Shown here piece after piece: positions 25,414 through 36,000 of a stretch of DNA of 64,000 nt (within the stretch, counting starts at the first letter, position 1; the number at the start of each line of letters is the position of its first letter). The translations under genes were made by a program, and so were the position numbers. Under the pieces are notes generated by a model that was not told the origin of the DNA, did not search any database, and saw only the letters and a program-made list of their open reading frames with translations. The stretch is from Archangium gephyra (lineage in GTDB: Bacteria; Myxococcota; Myxococcia; Myxococcales; Myxococcaceae). The stretch lies in contig NZ_CP011509.1 in NCBI RefSeq assembly GCF_001027285.1, positions 1,868,501-1,932,500 of the forward strand. Direction: 5' to 3'.

Positions 25414-27627
25414 ATGGCGCCCAAGACGAGCAAGGCCGAGACGTACGCCGCCCAGCACCGCGGCGGCGCGGACCACTACGCCACCTACTTCGCGGGCATG
25501 GATGCGTCCATGCAGCAGAAGGTGGCCCTCACCACCGCGCACTTCCCCACGCGCGGCCGGGTGGCGGACATGGGCAGCGGCTCGGGCCGCGGCACCTATG
25601 ACCTGGCCTGTCTCTACGGCGGCCTGGAGCTGGTGGGCGTGGACATCAACCCCGTGTCCGTGGACATGGCCACCGCCTCCTACCAGCGCCCCAACCTGCG
25701 CTTCGTGGCCGGCGACATCGCCGACCCCGTCTTCCCTCCCGAGTCCCTGGATGGGGTGCTCGACTCGTCGGTGCTCCACCACGTCACCAGCTTCAATGAC
25801 TTCTCGCTCGCCCGTCTGGAGACGTGTCTGGACAACCAGGTGCGCGCGCTGCGCACCGGCGGCGTCATCATCATCCGCGACTTCCTCGTCCCGGATGGCC
25901 CCGAGGAGGTGTGGCTGGATCTACCCACCACGAATGGGGCCGCCGAGGGTCCTGTCCAGGGTCTGTCCACCGCCGCGCTCTTCGAGCGCTTCGCGCGCGA
26001 CTTCCGCTGCAGTGTCAACCGGGCGGGGCCGGTGCCGTATACGCGGCTGGACTCGCCCCACGCGGGGCATGTGCGCTACCGGCTCGCGCTGCGCGCCGCC
26101 AACGAGTTCATCCTCCGCAAGGACTACCGCACCGACTGGGACGTGGAGCTGCTCGAGGAGTACACCTATTACTCCCAGGCCCAGTTCGAGGCCGCCTTCC
26201 GGCGCCGGGGGCTGCGCATCGTCAGCTCGATGCCCATCCGCAACCCGTGGATCATCGCCAACCGCTACGAGGGCCACTTCCACCTGTCGGGGCTGGATGG
26301 GAGGCCGCTGCCGTACCCGCCCACCAACTACCTCATCGTGGGCGAGAAGGTGCCGCCCGGGGCGGGCGTCGAGCTGCGCGAGGAGCACAGCGAGCCGCTC
26401 GCGACGCCGCGTTTCCTGTCCCTGAGTGCCTGGCGCCACGAGGAGACCGGCCGCCTCTGGGAGCTGGTGGAGCGCCCGGGGCGGACGATGGATGTGCTGC
26501 CCTGGTTCCGCCAGGACGGCCAGGTGTTCGTGCTGGCCAAGAAGGGTTTTCCGCGGCCCATCGTCAACGCGTGCGCGGACCATCCCAACCTCGGGGGCGC
26601 GGAGCTCTCCGGCTACGTCACCGAGCCCCTCTCCGCCATCACCCATGGTGGCGAGGCCCCGGACAAGGCGATTGCCCGCATCCTTCAAGAGCGGGCCGGG
26701 CTCGCGGCCGACAGCATCCGCGCCCTGTCCGAGCCCGCGCGCTACTTCACCTCGCCCGGAGGGGTGAACGAGCGCGTGTCCGCCTGGCTGGTGGAGGTGG
26801 CTCCGGCCAGCAATCCGCCGGTGCCGGACTATGCCCCGTTCACCCACTCGGGCTCGGTGCGCGAGCTGGACGCGCGCCAGGTGCTCCGCGCCTGCCACGT
26901 GGGCGGCATGGTGGATGCCCGGTTGGAGCTCAACATCCATCGCCTGCTGCGCCACCTGGGCACCTCGCCCGGGCCGTGGATCGGCGCTCCCATCCAGCTC
27001 ACCGAGCAGTCCGGTGGGCCGAAGTGGGCCGAGGATGCCCTGACGCCCGCGCGGCGCGCGGTGTTCTCGATGTACGAGGACGGGGCGGTGGGCTACCTGG
27101 ACCTGCGCACCGGCACCTTCTCCGAGCTCGAGGCGCGGGGGCAGGTGCTGGCGAGCGTGCCGCGCGAGTACCTCGTGCCGCGCGAGGCCAGCCGCAACAC
27201 CGCGGTGGCACTCCCGGTGGTGCGGACGAAGGAGGGCATCCGGGTGGGCCTCGAGCATCGGGAACTGCCGGCGGTGCAGCACTTCACGGGCAGCGCCACC
27301 CTCGCGGTGACACCGGCCTGGCGGCTGGCGCGGACGCTCGGTGACCTCAGTCAGGTGCCCGCCTTCATCACCGAGCGCCTGCGCGAGGAGTTCTCCGTCA
27401 AGGTGCGCCGCACCTGGGAGCTCGGTGGCTCGTACCATGCGACTTCGGGCGTCACCCCCGAGCTGGTCTGGCCCTTCGCCGTGGAGGTCGAGGCGGATGC
27501 GGCGTGCGACTCGCGCCTGCGCTGGATACCGCTGGAGGTGCTGGTGGGCCAGCTGGACGCGGTGCAGGACGCGCACCTGCTGGTGGTGGCCTGGCGGCTG
27601 GCGCACGCGCTGGGCGTGCTGGGGTGA
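25414..27627 (+). CDS. SAM-dependent methyltransferase fused to two Nudix-like domains
   Basis: This 737-residue protein opens with a class I methyltransferase (about 1-250): motif I VADMGSGSGRG (50-60), D78 in GVDINP, and LDGVLDSSVLHH. The rest carries two Nudix-like modules. The first, about 390-480, has GGEAPDKAIARILQERAGL, where two of the three Nudix-box glutamates are replaced. The second, about 610-735, has RLREEFSVKVRR and a similar strand pattern (PELVWPFAVEVEAD). Both boxes are degenerate, so they may bind nucleotides or NAD-like ligands rather than hydrolyse them. The start ATG 25414 follows GTGGAGGGG; the open frame to 25186 is not used. I do not know a named family with this layout. 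Confidence 0.78.
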   Translation: MAPKTSKAETYAAQHRGGADHYATYFAGMDASMQQKVALTTAHFPTRGRVADMGSGSGRGTYDLACLYGGLELVGVDINPVSVDMATASYQRPNLRFVAGDIADPVFPPESLDGVLDSSVLHHVTSFNDFSLARLETCLDNQVRALRTGGVIIIRDFLVPDGPEEVWLDLPTTNGAAEGPVQGLSTAALFERFARDFRCSVNRAGPVPYTRLDSPHAGHVRYRLALRAANEFILRKDYRTDWDVELLEEYTYYSQAQFEAAFRRRGLRIVSSMPIRNPWIIANRYEGHFHLSGLDGRPLPYPPTNYLIVGEKVPPGAGVELREEHSEPLATPRFLSLSAWRHEETGRLWELVERPGRTMDVLPWFRQDGQVFVLAKKGFPRPIVNACADHPNLGGAELSGYVTEPLSAITHGGEAPDKAIARILQERAGLAADSIRALSEPARYFTSPGGVNERVSAWLVEVAPASNPPVPDYAPFTHSGSVRELDARQVLRACHVGGMVDARLELNIHRLLRHLGTSPGPWIGAPIQLTEQSGGPKWAEDALTPARRAVFSMYEDGAVGYLDLRTGTFSELEARGQVLASVPREYLVPREASRNTAVALPVVRTKEGIRVGLEHRELPAVQHFTGSATLAVTPAWRLARTLGDLSQVPAFITERLREEFSVKVRRTWELGGSYHATSGVTPELVWPFAVEVEADAACDSRLRWIPLEVLVGQLDAVQDAHLLVVAWRLAHALGVLG

Positions 27628-27646
27628 GCATGAGCCGCGCGCGCTC

Positions 27647-28423
27647 ATGAGACCTGGGGCGGTTCGGTCAACCGCATGCATATGTCTTCTGGCCCTGTTG
27701 CTGCAGGCGTGTGCGACGGCGGGGTCGGCCGGTGGTCTGGGGCGCGAGGATGCGCTTCCAGAGGTGTTCATGGTCTCCGAAATGCCGTTACCGGGACTCG
27801 AGCGGTTGCTGGAAGTGTGTCGGGAGCACGGTTTCTCCGTGGACTCATCGCCACCGGGGCGGGCCATCCCAGCCGCGGGTGAGCTCGTGGCGGGCCATCC
27901 CTTCGACCCGGTTCTCGCCACCGTCTACAGGCGGATGGGCGGGCTGCGCATCACCGGGAATGACGGCGAGTTCCTGCTGCATCGTCTTGATGACCAGGTG
28001 GATGGGCTCGCCCTCGCCACCGGGGCGCGGCGACGGGGCACACAGGAGCCTTTTCATTCCTCCGTGGCCTTCGGTTGCATCCCAGACCTCGCCTACTACT
28101 ACGCCGTGCTACCGGGTCTGGCCGACGAGCGGGGACTTCAACCCGTCATCTACATCAACGCCTATGCGGAGAGGTATGTCCTGCCCGTTGCCTCGGACGT
28201 GGATCGCTTCTTCGACACCCTCTCGCGCTACCTCGAAATCCTGGTGGTGGATGAGGGGTATCGTCTCGATGGGATGCGAGGAGTCGACTTCCCCGCGGGC
28301 GTGCCCGAGCTCATCGCTCGCGACCGGCGGCTCGTCGAGATGCTCGTCGCCGGGCGCTTCGATTTCATCATGAACCTGGGGGACGAGTATCAGGACTGGC
28401 TCGCCCGGGTGAAGTCGGCCTGA
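27647..28423 (+). CDS. Lipoprotein with possible SMI1/KNR4-like domain
   Basis: This 258-residue protein has a lipoprotein leader (CICLLALLLQACATAG). The body contains HPFDPVLATVYRRMGGLRI and, near the end, LPVASDVDRFFDTLSRYLEIL, a spacing reminiscent of SMI1/KNR4 (SUKH) proteins, which include many immunity proteins and regulators. This is a pattern judgement and not certain. It starts 19 bases after the methyltransferase stop and may be in the same transcript. It converges on the sensor kinase at 28439. Confidence 0.6.
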   Translation: MRPGAVRSTACICLLALLLQACATAGSAGGLGREDALPEVFMVSEMPLPGLERLLEVCREHGFSVDSSPPGRAIPAAGELVAGHPFDPVLATVYRRMGGLRITGNDGEFLLHRLDDQVDGLALATGARRRGTQEPFHSSVAFGCIPDLAYYYAVLPGLADERGLQPVIYINAYAERYVLPVASDVDRFFDTLSRYLEILVVDEGYRLDGMRGVDFPAGVPELIARDRRLVEMLVAGRFDFIMNLGDEYQDWLARVKSA

Positions 28424-28438
28424 GCGGCAGGGGAGGCC

Positions 28439-30784
28439 CTACTCCCGCCCTTCTTCCTGATGCGCGGGGACGTCCCTGCGGCCGTGCTCCGGCTCCACGG
28501 CCGCCGGCAGCCGCACCGTGGCCACCGCGCCGCCTCCCTCGCGCGGGCGCAGCGAGATGCGGCCTCCGTGACGGCGGATGATCTCCCGCGACACGTACAG
28601 CCCCACGCCGATGCCCGCGATGCCCGTCAGCTCGCGCCGGTCTCCCCGCTCGAAGCGCCCGAAGAGCTGCTCCTCGTCCTCCACGCGCAGGCCAATGCCC
28701 CGGTCCGCCACCACCAGCTCCGCCTCGCCCTCGGGCCGCCTCCGCGTCCACACCTGGATGGTGCCTCCCGTCGGGCTGTACTTGATGGCGTTGGACACCA
28801 GGTTGTGCACCACCTGCTCCAGGCGCAGCTCGTCGAAGTCGCCCACCACGGGCTCCGCCTCGAGCTCCAGCGTGTGCAGCGGCGAGGCGCTCACCAGTGA
28901 CTCCGCCACCCGCCGCACCACCTCGCTCAGGTCCATCCGCGTGCGCTGCAGCGGCAGCTGCTCCAGGCCCAGCTGCGAGGCGTCCAGCAGCTGATTCACC
29001 AGCCGCGTCACCCGGTCCACCTGCCGGCTCACGTTGTCCAGCCGCTGCGTGTGCTCGTCCCCCAGCTTGCGCCGCAACAGCTGCACCTGCGCCTTGAGCG
29101 CCGTGAGCGGCGTCTTCAGCTCGTGCGAGGCGATGGAGAGGAAGGCGTCCTTCTCCCGGCTGGTACGCTCGATGGCCTCCAGCTGCCGGGACAGCTGCCA
29201 CGCCATCCGGTCGAACGTCTCCGCCAGCTGGTTCAGCTCGCGCGGTGCGTCCTGGGCCGCCTCGGCGGCGCGGGCCGAGCGCTCCCCCGCCGCCAGCCGC
29301 GCCGCCGCGTGCGACACCCCCTGCACCGGGGCCACGATGGTGCGCGAGAAGGTCAGCGCCAGCAGCACCGCCGACACCGTGGCCAGCCCCAGCGTCCCGA
29401 GCAGCCCGAAGTAGGAGCGCTCCACGTCCCGCTGCAGCCGCGTGCCCGGCTGCTGCACCACCACCCTCCAGCCCAGCGGCGCCACCTCCACCACGCCGAA
29501 GTGCTGCAGCGTGCTCATGCGCACCAGCGTCACCGCGTCCTGCTCGGCCTCGTAGGTGCCCGTGCCCTTGGGGCCCGCCTGCTCCAGGGCCCGCGCCAGG
29601 GCCGTGCTGATGATGCTGCGCACCTGCTCCGTGCCCTCCTCCGCCGAGTCGAAGACGAGCCCTCCCCGCGTGTCGACGACCAGGATGCGCCGCTGCCCCT
29701 CTCCAATCTGCGCCTGGGCATGCCGGCGCAGCCGCGGCAGGTCCACCGCCGCCAGCACGTAGCCCGCGTACTGCTCGTCGCGGCGGATGGGCGCCAGCGT
29801 CACCACCAGCGGCCCCGAGCTGCCTCCGCGTCCGAGGAAGACGTCACTCACCAGCGGCCCGCGCGCCCGCCGCACCTCCTGCACATAGGCGCGGTCCGAG
29901 AAGTCCATGCCCACCAGCGGACGGCCCGCCGCGTCGGTCCTCGGGGAGAACGCGAGCGCCACCCCCTCCGGACTGCCCACGTAGGCGTTGAGCACCTCGG
30001 GCGAGTAGGTGACGAGCGCGTCCAACTCCCCCTCCAGGAAGGGGGGGCCCGGCAGCGCTCCCTCCGGCGAGAGGCTCGACGAGAGCGAGCGGGCCAGCCG
30101 TGACACCCCATGGCGGGCATGCTCGAGGCTGCTCTCGATTTCATTGGCCACCACCCGCGCGGCATGCAGGTTGGCCTCGTCCAGCTGCCGCACCTCGGAG
30201 GTGTAGCGCTCGCGGCCCTCGGCGCCACCCAACACCAGCAACGGGATGAGGGCCCCCAGCGTGAGCGCCGAGCCGAAGGCCCGGCCCAGCGACAGGTCCA
30301 CCAGGGGCAGCGGCAGCAGGGCGCGCAGGCGCCGGCGCACGGACGGCAGCAGCAGCACCACCTGGAGGATGAGCGCCGCCAGCAGCCCGTTCACCGCCTG
30401 CTTCAGCCCCGCCACCAGGATGGCCGAGGTGGGGATGTCCTCCAGCAGGAAGTAGGTGACGAGGAAGTACAGCGGGCTGAGCCCCCAATACAGCGCGTCC
30501 GCCACCACCGGGGTGACACGCCGGCGCAGCGCGCCCACGAAGAGGCCCTCGAGCGTGAGGTTGAGCCAGCCCCACGGGTGGCCCCACAGCCAGAGCGTCC
30601 TCACGCCGGACACGGCTCCCGCCAACGCTCCGGCCACGGGCCCGCACAGCACCCCGGCGGTGAGCACCAGCAGCGGCCCGAGCAGCAGGTGCACCCCGGG
30701 CAATACCTCGAGGGCCGCCAGGTTCAGCAACCCCCCGGCGAGCCCGAGGCCCAGGCCGCAACCGATTCGCCTCAGGACGCTCAT
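28439..30784 (-). CDS. Membrane sensor histidine kinase with multi-pass N-terminus and Cache domain
   Basis: This 781-residue kinase begins with about five hydrophobic segments (1-160, similar to 5TM-receptor sensor modules). Next come another membrane span, a periplasmic Cache-like domain (about 195-430 with SPRTDAAGRPLVGMDFSDRAY), a second span, HAMP, then HisKA with FLSIASHELKTPL (H554) and an ATPase domain with NAIKYSP and GIGVGLYVS. No regulator gene is adjacent, so it is an orphan kinase here. It is divergent from the OmpA gene across a 343-base gap. Confidence 0.92.
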   Translation of the reverse strand: MSVLRRIGCGLGLGLAGGLLNLAALEVLPGVHLLLGPLLVLTAGVLCGPVAGALAGAVSGVRTLWLWGHPWGWLNLTLEGLFVGALRRRVTPVVADALYWGLSPLYFLVTYFLLEDIPTSAILVAGLKQAVNGLLAALILQVVLLLPSVRRRLRALLPLPLVDLSLGRAFGSALTLGALIPLLVLGGAEGRERYTSEVRQLDEANLHAARVVANEIESSLEHARHGVSRLARSLSSSLSPEGALPGPPFLEGELDALVTYSPEVLNAYVGSPEGVALAFSPRTDAAGRPLVGMDFSDRAYVQEVRRARGPLVSDVFLGRGGSSGPLVVTLAPIRRDEQYAGYVLAAVDLPRLRRHAQAQIGEGQRRILVVDTRGGLVFDSAEEGTEQVRSIISTALARALEQAGPKGTGTYEAEQDAVTLVRMSTLQHFGVVEVAPLGWRVVVQQPGTRLQRDVERSYFGLLGTLGLATVSAVLLALTFSRTIVAPVQGVSHAAARLAAGERSARAAEAAQDAPRELNQLAETFDRMAWQLSRQLEAIERTSREKDAFLSIASHELKTPLTALKAQVQLLRRKLGDEHTQRLDNVSRQVDRVTRLVNQLLDASQLGLEQLPLQRTRMDLSEVVRRVAESLVSASPLHTLELEAEPVVGDFDELRLEQVVHNLVSNAIKYSPTGGTIQVWTRRRPEGEAELVVADRGIGLRVEDEEQLFGRFERGDRRELTGIAGIGVGLYVSREIIRRHGGRISLRPREGGGAVATVRLPAAVEPEHGRRDVPAHQEEGRE

Positions 30785-30840
30785 CCGTGCCCACGGTGCG
30801 CACCTGCTGCCGTCACGGCAACGTTTCTTTGCCCTCTGGA

Positions 30841-30944
30841 GCTACTGGCGGTACGAACTCCCGGTTCACTGAAGGACAGAGCAGGCGGGCGCGAGACTTC
30901 TCCAGCGCTACTGGAAGCCGGAATCGCGGCTCCCCGAAGGACAG
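30841..30944. repeat. Two imperfect direct repeats in the OmpA/kinase divergent gap
   Basis: GCTACTGG occurs at 30841 and 30907, and GAAGGACAG at 30871 and 30936. The two modules have the same internal layout and a 65-66 base spacing, about six helical turns. They lie in the otherwise empty region 30785-31127 between divergent genes and could be tandem binding sites for a regulator. No promoter was confidently identified in this gap. Confidence 0.45.
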
Positions 30945-31127
30945 GCTGGCGTGCGACGCACCCTGAACGATCTCTGGACAGAGTGCGGTATCTCGGGTCT
31001 GTATGCGCCCGGCGTCATCCAGGAGTCATACGGGGAGTCTTCCTCGCCTCGCGCTTCACCTGGGATGCAGTGCCGAGGGGCGGTCCAGTCCGACACGGAC
31101 CCGCAGGGGCCCCGACACGGAGAAATC

Positions 31128-32990
31128 ATGAGCTACACCAAGCCGTCCCCGCATGGCGGGACGATGCGGGCGGGAGTCATGCGCCTGTCCGTTGTTGCCT
31201 CCCTTCTGCTCGGCCCCGCCGCGCTCGCGCAGCCCGCGGGCCTGCCGGCCTTCGAGCTGGAGCGTCTGGAGCTCAACCCCAACGGCCGCGGCTCGCTGCT
31301 GATGGGCACCGGCGAGCTGCTGCCCAAGGGCGGCTTCCGCCTCTCGCTCGCGGGCCAGTACGAGAACGATCCCCTGGTGATGTACCGCAACGGCAACCGG
31401 CTGGGCTCGGTGGTGGGAAACCGGGTGACGGGACACCTGCTGGCCGCCTGGGCGCCGATGCAGTGGCTGGAGCTGGGCCTGCAGCTGCCGCTGGTGGTGT
31501 GGCAGAGCGGGGATGACCTCGGCGCGCAGAACATCGCGGCCCCGGCCAGCACGGGACTGTCCACGCCCACGGCGCACGTGCGGCTGGGACTGCTCGCGCA
31601 GCGGCGGGAGGCGCCGGTGGACCTGGCGCTCGAGCTGGGCGTGGGCCTGCCCGTGGGCAGCGTGGACACGCTCTCGCGCGACAGCATCGTCCGCCTCTCG
31701 CCCAAGGTGATGTTGGGCCGGAGCTTCGGCGCGCTGCGCGCGGGTGTGGAGGCCGGTGCGCTGATCCGTCCCGCCGTCGTGCTGGGGGACGTGGGCGAGG
31801 TACAGGACGAGCTGGGCAACGAGGTGCGCCTGGGCGCGGTGGTGGCCACCACGGGCGAAGGGCTGCGCGGTGAGCTCAACGTGCGCGGCAGCGTGCCGCT
31901 CACCCGTGAGTCGGGCTCCCTGGAGGTGCTGGCGGGCCTGCGGCTGCCCCTGGGCGAGTCGCTCGAGGCCTATGCGCTGGGGGGCCCCGGTTTTGGCAAT
32001 GCCCCGGGCACGCCCACCTTCCGCCTGCTGCTCGGCGTGGCGGTGGGTGGAGGCGAGCGGGTGGAGGCCTCGCGCCGCGATGACGACGGCGATGGCGTGA
32101 TGAATGGCGAGGACACGTGCCCCATGGAGGCGGGCCCGGCCGAGCGCCAGGGCTGCCCGGTGAAGGACACGGACCAGGACGGCCTCGAGGACTCGGCGGA
32201 CACGTGCCCCACGGAGGCGGGGACGGCCGAGCGTCAGGGCTGCCCGGTGAAGGACACGGACAAGGACGGCCTCGAGGACACGACGGACACGTGCCCCACG
32301 GAGGCGGGCCTCGCCGGACGCCAGGGCTGCCCGGTGCGCGACGCGGACCAGGACGGCCTCGAGGACGCGGCGGACAAGTGCCCCAGCGAGGCGGGGACGG
32401 CCGAGCGCCAGGGCTGCCCGGTGCGGGACGCGGACAAGGACGGTATCGAGGACGCGGCGGACAAGTGCCCCAGCGAGGCGGGCCTGACGGAGCTGCGCGG
32501 CTGCCCGGCGAAGGACACGGATGGTGACACCGTGTCGGACCACCTGGACAACTGCCCCGCCGAGAAGGGCGTGGCGACGAACGCGGGCTGCCCGGTGGCG
32601 CAGAAGCAGATGGTGGCCATCCAGAAGGGCAAGCTGGAGATCAAGGAGCAGGTGTTCTTCGCCACCGGCAAGGCCGTCATCCAGCCGCGGTCCTTCAAGA
32701 TGCTGGACCAGGTGGCGCGCATCCTCCAGCAGCACCCCGAGGTGGACAAGATGGTCATCGAGGGCCACACCGACAACCGTGGCAACGCGGAGGCCAACCG
32801 CAAGCTGTCGCTGGCGCGGGCCGAGGCGGTGATGGGCTACCTGGTGAGCAAGGGCGTGGAGCCGGCGCGCCTGGAGGCGAAGGGCTTCGGTCCGGACCAG
32901 CCCATCGCGACCAACAAGACGGACAAGGGCCGCGCGGCCAACCGGCGCGTGGAGTTCATCATCGTCACCCCCGAGCGCGAGCTGAAGTAG
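31128..32990 (+). CDS. OmpA-family outer membrane protein with thrombospondin type 3 repeats
   Basis: This 620-residue protein has a signal peptide (RLSVVASLLLGPAALAQPA), a beta-barrel-like N-terminal domain (about 35-305), six calcium-binding thrombospondin type 3 repeats (about 315-490, DxDxDG with Cys-Pro), and an OmpA C-terminal peptidoglycan-binding domain (about 505-620, VEGHTDNRG...NRRVEF). The barrel would sit in the outer membrane and the OmpA domain would anchor it to the wall. Start ATG 31128 is chosen because the signal peptide follows; the frame is open from 30951. The AgmC-like gene follows after 18 bases and may be co-transcribed. Confidence 0.9.
   Translation: MSYTKPSPHGGTMRAGVMRLSVVASLLLGPAALAQPAGLPAFELERLELNPNGRGSLLMGTGELLPKGGFRLSLAGQYENDPLVMYRNGNRLGSVVGNRVTGHLLAAWAPMQWLELGLQLPLVVWQSGDDLGAQNIAAPASTGLSTPTAHVRLGLLAQRREAPVDLALELGVGLPVGSVDTLSRDSIVRLSPKVMLGRSFGALRAGVEAGALIRPAVVLGDVGEVQDELGNEVRLGAVVATTGEGLRGELNVRGSVPLTRESGSLEVLAGLRLPLGESLEAYALGGPGFGNAPGTPTFRLLLGVAVGGGERVEASRRDDDGDGVMNGEDTCPMEAGPAERQGCPVKDTDQDGLEDSADTCPTEAGTAERQGCPVKDTDKDGLEDTTDTCPTEAGLAGRQGCPVRDADQDGLEDAADKCPSEAGTAERQGCPVRDADKDGIEDAADKCPSEAGLTELRGCPAKDTDGDTVSDHLDNCPAEKGVATNAGCPVAQKQMVAIQKGKLEIKEQVFFATGKAVIQPRSFKMLDQVARILQQHPEVDKMVIEGHTDNRGNAEANRKLSLARAEAVMGYLVSKGVEPARLEAKGFGPDQPIATNKTDKGRAANRRVEFIIVTPERELK
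32079..32600 (+). repeat. Thrombospondin type 3 coding repeats (about 87-base period)
   Basis: Six near-identical units of about 29 codons repeat DTDxDGLEDxADTCPTEAG and a GCPV turn. Close nucleotide identity between units suggests expansion by recombination. The number of units may vary between strains. Confidence 0.8.
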
Positions 32991-33008
32991 TCGAAGGAAT
33001 CCAAGAAC

Positions 33009-36000
33009 ATGAAGAACGGACTCTTCAAGAAGTGGCTCACGGCGGCACTGTGCGTGCTCGCCCTCGGCTCGACGGCGGCCCTGGCCGAGCCGGACTCGTT
33101 CGGTCTGGGCACCGGGCGCAATGGCTCGCCCACGATTTCGACCGCTGGCAACACCCTCAACAGCTACGCCCCGGTGACGGCACCGCTGGCCCCGGGGGAT
33201 GTCTCTATCCCGATGGGGGCGTGCGTGGGGAATACCGCCTGCTTCGCGGCGGGAGACCTGGTCATGGTGCTCCAGACGACCGGTGTCGTGCCGGTGCCCG
33301 CCTCGGGAACGACGGGCCCCCTCGACATCACCAATGACGTGGTGGGCCGCTGGGAGTTCGCGCGGGTGGCCTCGGTCTCGGGGTCGGCGCTGACGCTGAC
33401 CGCGCCGCTCATCTACTCCTACGCGGCGAACGTGTCCCAGGTCATCCGGGTCCCCGAGTACGTGAACCTCACCGTCACCGGTACCGGCCGCATCACCGCG
33501 TTCCCCTGGAACGGGAGCGCGGGTGGTGTCATCGCGTTCCTCGCCACGGGCACGGTGAGCAACGCCGGGCAGATCAACGCCAACGCCGCTGGATTCCGTG
33601 GGGGCCTGTTCGTCGATGACGAAACCACTGCGGTGGGTTGCACGGGACTGGATGAGGCCGCCGCCCTGGGGGCCCAGAAGGGCGAGGGGATCGCCAACGT
33701 GCGCTACGGCGCCACGCACACCGGACGCGGCAGCGTGGCCAATGGGGCGGGAGGCGGCGTCTGCCACAAGTCGGGCGGTGGTGGTGGTGGTAACTACGGG
33801 GCCGGTGGCATGGGTGGGCGCTCGGACGGTTCCATCGACGGGGCGCGGATTGTCGGAGGCATGGGCGGCGCGGCGCTCATCTACTCGATGCTGAACCACC
33901 TCACGCTGGGCGGTGGCGGCGGAGCCGGTCAAGGCAGCGACGCGTCGGGCGCACCGGGTGGGCGAGGCGGTGGCATCATCTTCGTCCGGGCCAACCAGCT
34001 CACGGGCACGGGCACCATCCAGGCCTCGGGTGGCGGAGGCGGCTCCTCGAATTCGGATGGTGGCAGTGGCGGTGGCGCGGGTGGCTCCATCTATCTGCGC
34101 TTCGCCAGCACGGCCGCGTGTAGCGCCGTTACCGCCAATGGTGGCGTCGGTGGCACGGTGAACACCGGCCAGGTGGGCCCCGGCGGTGGTGGTGGTGGTG
34201 GCCGGGTGCTGTTCCAGGCCGCGACGGGAGGCACCTGCAACCTCGTCCTCATTGGCGCCGCGCCCGGCAACCAGCAGGACCCCACGGCGCCCGATGGCAC
34301 TCCCTACGGGGCGACGGCGGGCGCCAACGGTGTCCCCGTCACGCTGACGACCGGTTTCGTCGTGCCGCCGGTGCCCACGGTGACCACGCCGGCCAACAAC
34401 AGCTTCACCAGCAACCGCCGGCCCTTCATCGAGGGCACGGCCCAGCCCAACACCACGGTCGTCATCTACATCGACGGCGTCGAGGTCGGCCGGGCGACTT
34501 CCAACTCCGCCGGTACCTACATCTTCGCGCTGCCCGCGGACCTGTCCGAGGCCAGCCACACGGTGCAGGCGGCCACGGAGCTCAACGCGGTGCAGAGCGC
34601 CAGGAGCCCGGCCAACACCTTCACCGTGGACCTCACGCCCCCGGACACCACCATTGTCTCGGGGCCGCCGAGCCTCACCAACTCCACGAGCGCGACGTTC
34701 GACTTCGGCTCGGAGGCGGGCGCGACGTTCGAGTGCAGCCTGGACGGTGCGGCCTTCACCGCGTGCGCGGACCCGGAGACCTTCACCGGCCTGACGGCGG
34801 AGAAGGCGTACACCCTGCGGGTGCGCGCGAAGGACGCCGCGGGCAACGTGGATCCGACTCCCGCCAGCTACACGTGGACGGTGGACCGCACGCCGCCGAA
34901 CACCGTCATCGTCTCGGGTCCTCCCACGCGCACCAACGCGACGAGCGCGACGTTCGATTTCGCGGTGGAGGTGCCGGAAGCGGGCGTGACGTACGAGTGC
35001 AACCTGGATGGCGCGGGCTTCACCGCCTGCGCGGACCCGGAGACGTTCACGGGTCTGACGGCGGAGAAGGCGTACACCCTGGAGGTGCGCGCGAAGGACA
35101 CGGCGGGCAACGTGGATCCGACTCCGGCCAGCTATACGTGGACGGTGGATCGCACGGCGCCGGACACCACCATCGTCTCGCGCCCTCCCGCGCGCACCAA
35201 CGCGACGAGCGCGACGTTCGACTTCAGCTCGGAGGCGGGCGCGACGTTCGAGTGCAGCCTGGACGGCGCGGCCTTCACCTCCTGCGCGGACCCGGAGACG
35301 TTCACGGGCCTGACGGCGGAGAAGGCGTACACCCTGGAGGTGCGCGCGCGGGACGTGGCGGGCAACGTGGATCCGACGCCAGCCAGCTACACCTGGACGG
35401 TGGATCTCACGGTGCCGGACACCACCATCGTCTCGGGTCCCCCGGCCCTCACCAACTCGCCGAGCGCGACGTTCGATTTCAGCTCGGAGGCGGGGGCCAC
35501 CTTCATGTGCCGGCTGGATACCGCGCTGACGTTCTCTCCCTGCTCGGACCCGGAGACCTTCACGGCCCTGGGTGACGGGGCGCACCGGCTCGAGGTGAGC
35601 GCCGTGGACGCGGCGGGCAACATGGACCCGACCCCGGCGGTCTACACCTGGACGGTGGATCTCACGCCGCCGGACACCACCATCGTCTCGGGGCCGCCGA
35701 GCCTCACCAACGTGACGAGCGCGACGTTCGACTTCAGCTCGGAGGCGGGCGCGACGTTCGAGTGCAGCCTGGACGGTGCGGCCTTCACCGCGTGCGCGGA
35801 CCCGGAGACGTTCACGGGCCTGACGGAGAAGGCGTACACCCTGCAGGTGCGCGCGCGGGACGCCGCGGGCAACGTGGACCCGACGCCGGCCAGCTACACC
35901 TGGACGGTGGATTTCTCGGCGCCGGAGACCACCCTCGTCTCGAATCCGCCGAACCCCAGCAACTCGCCGGACGCCACGTTCGACTTCAGCTCGGAGGCGG

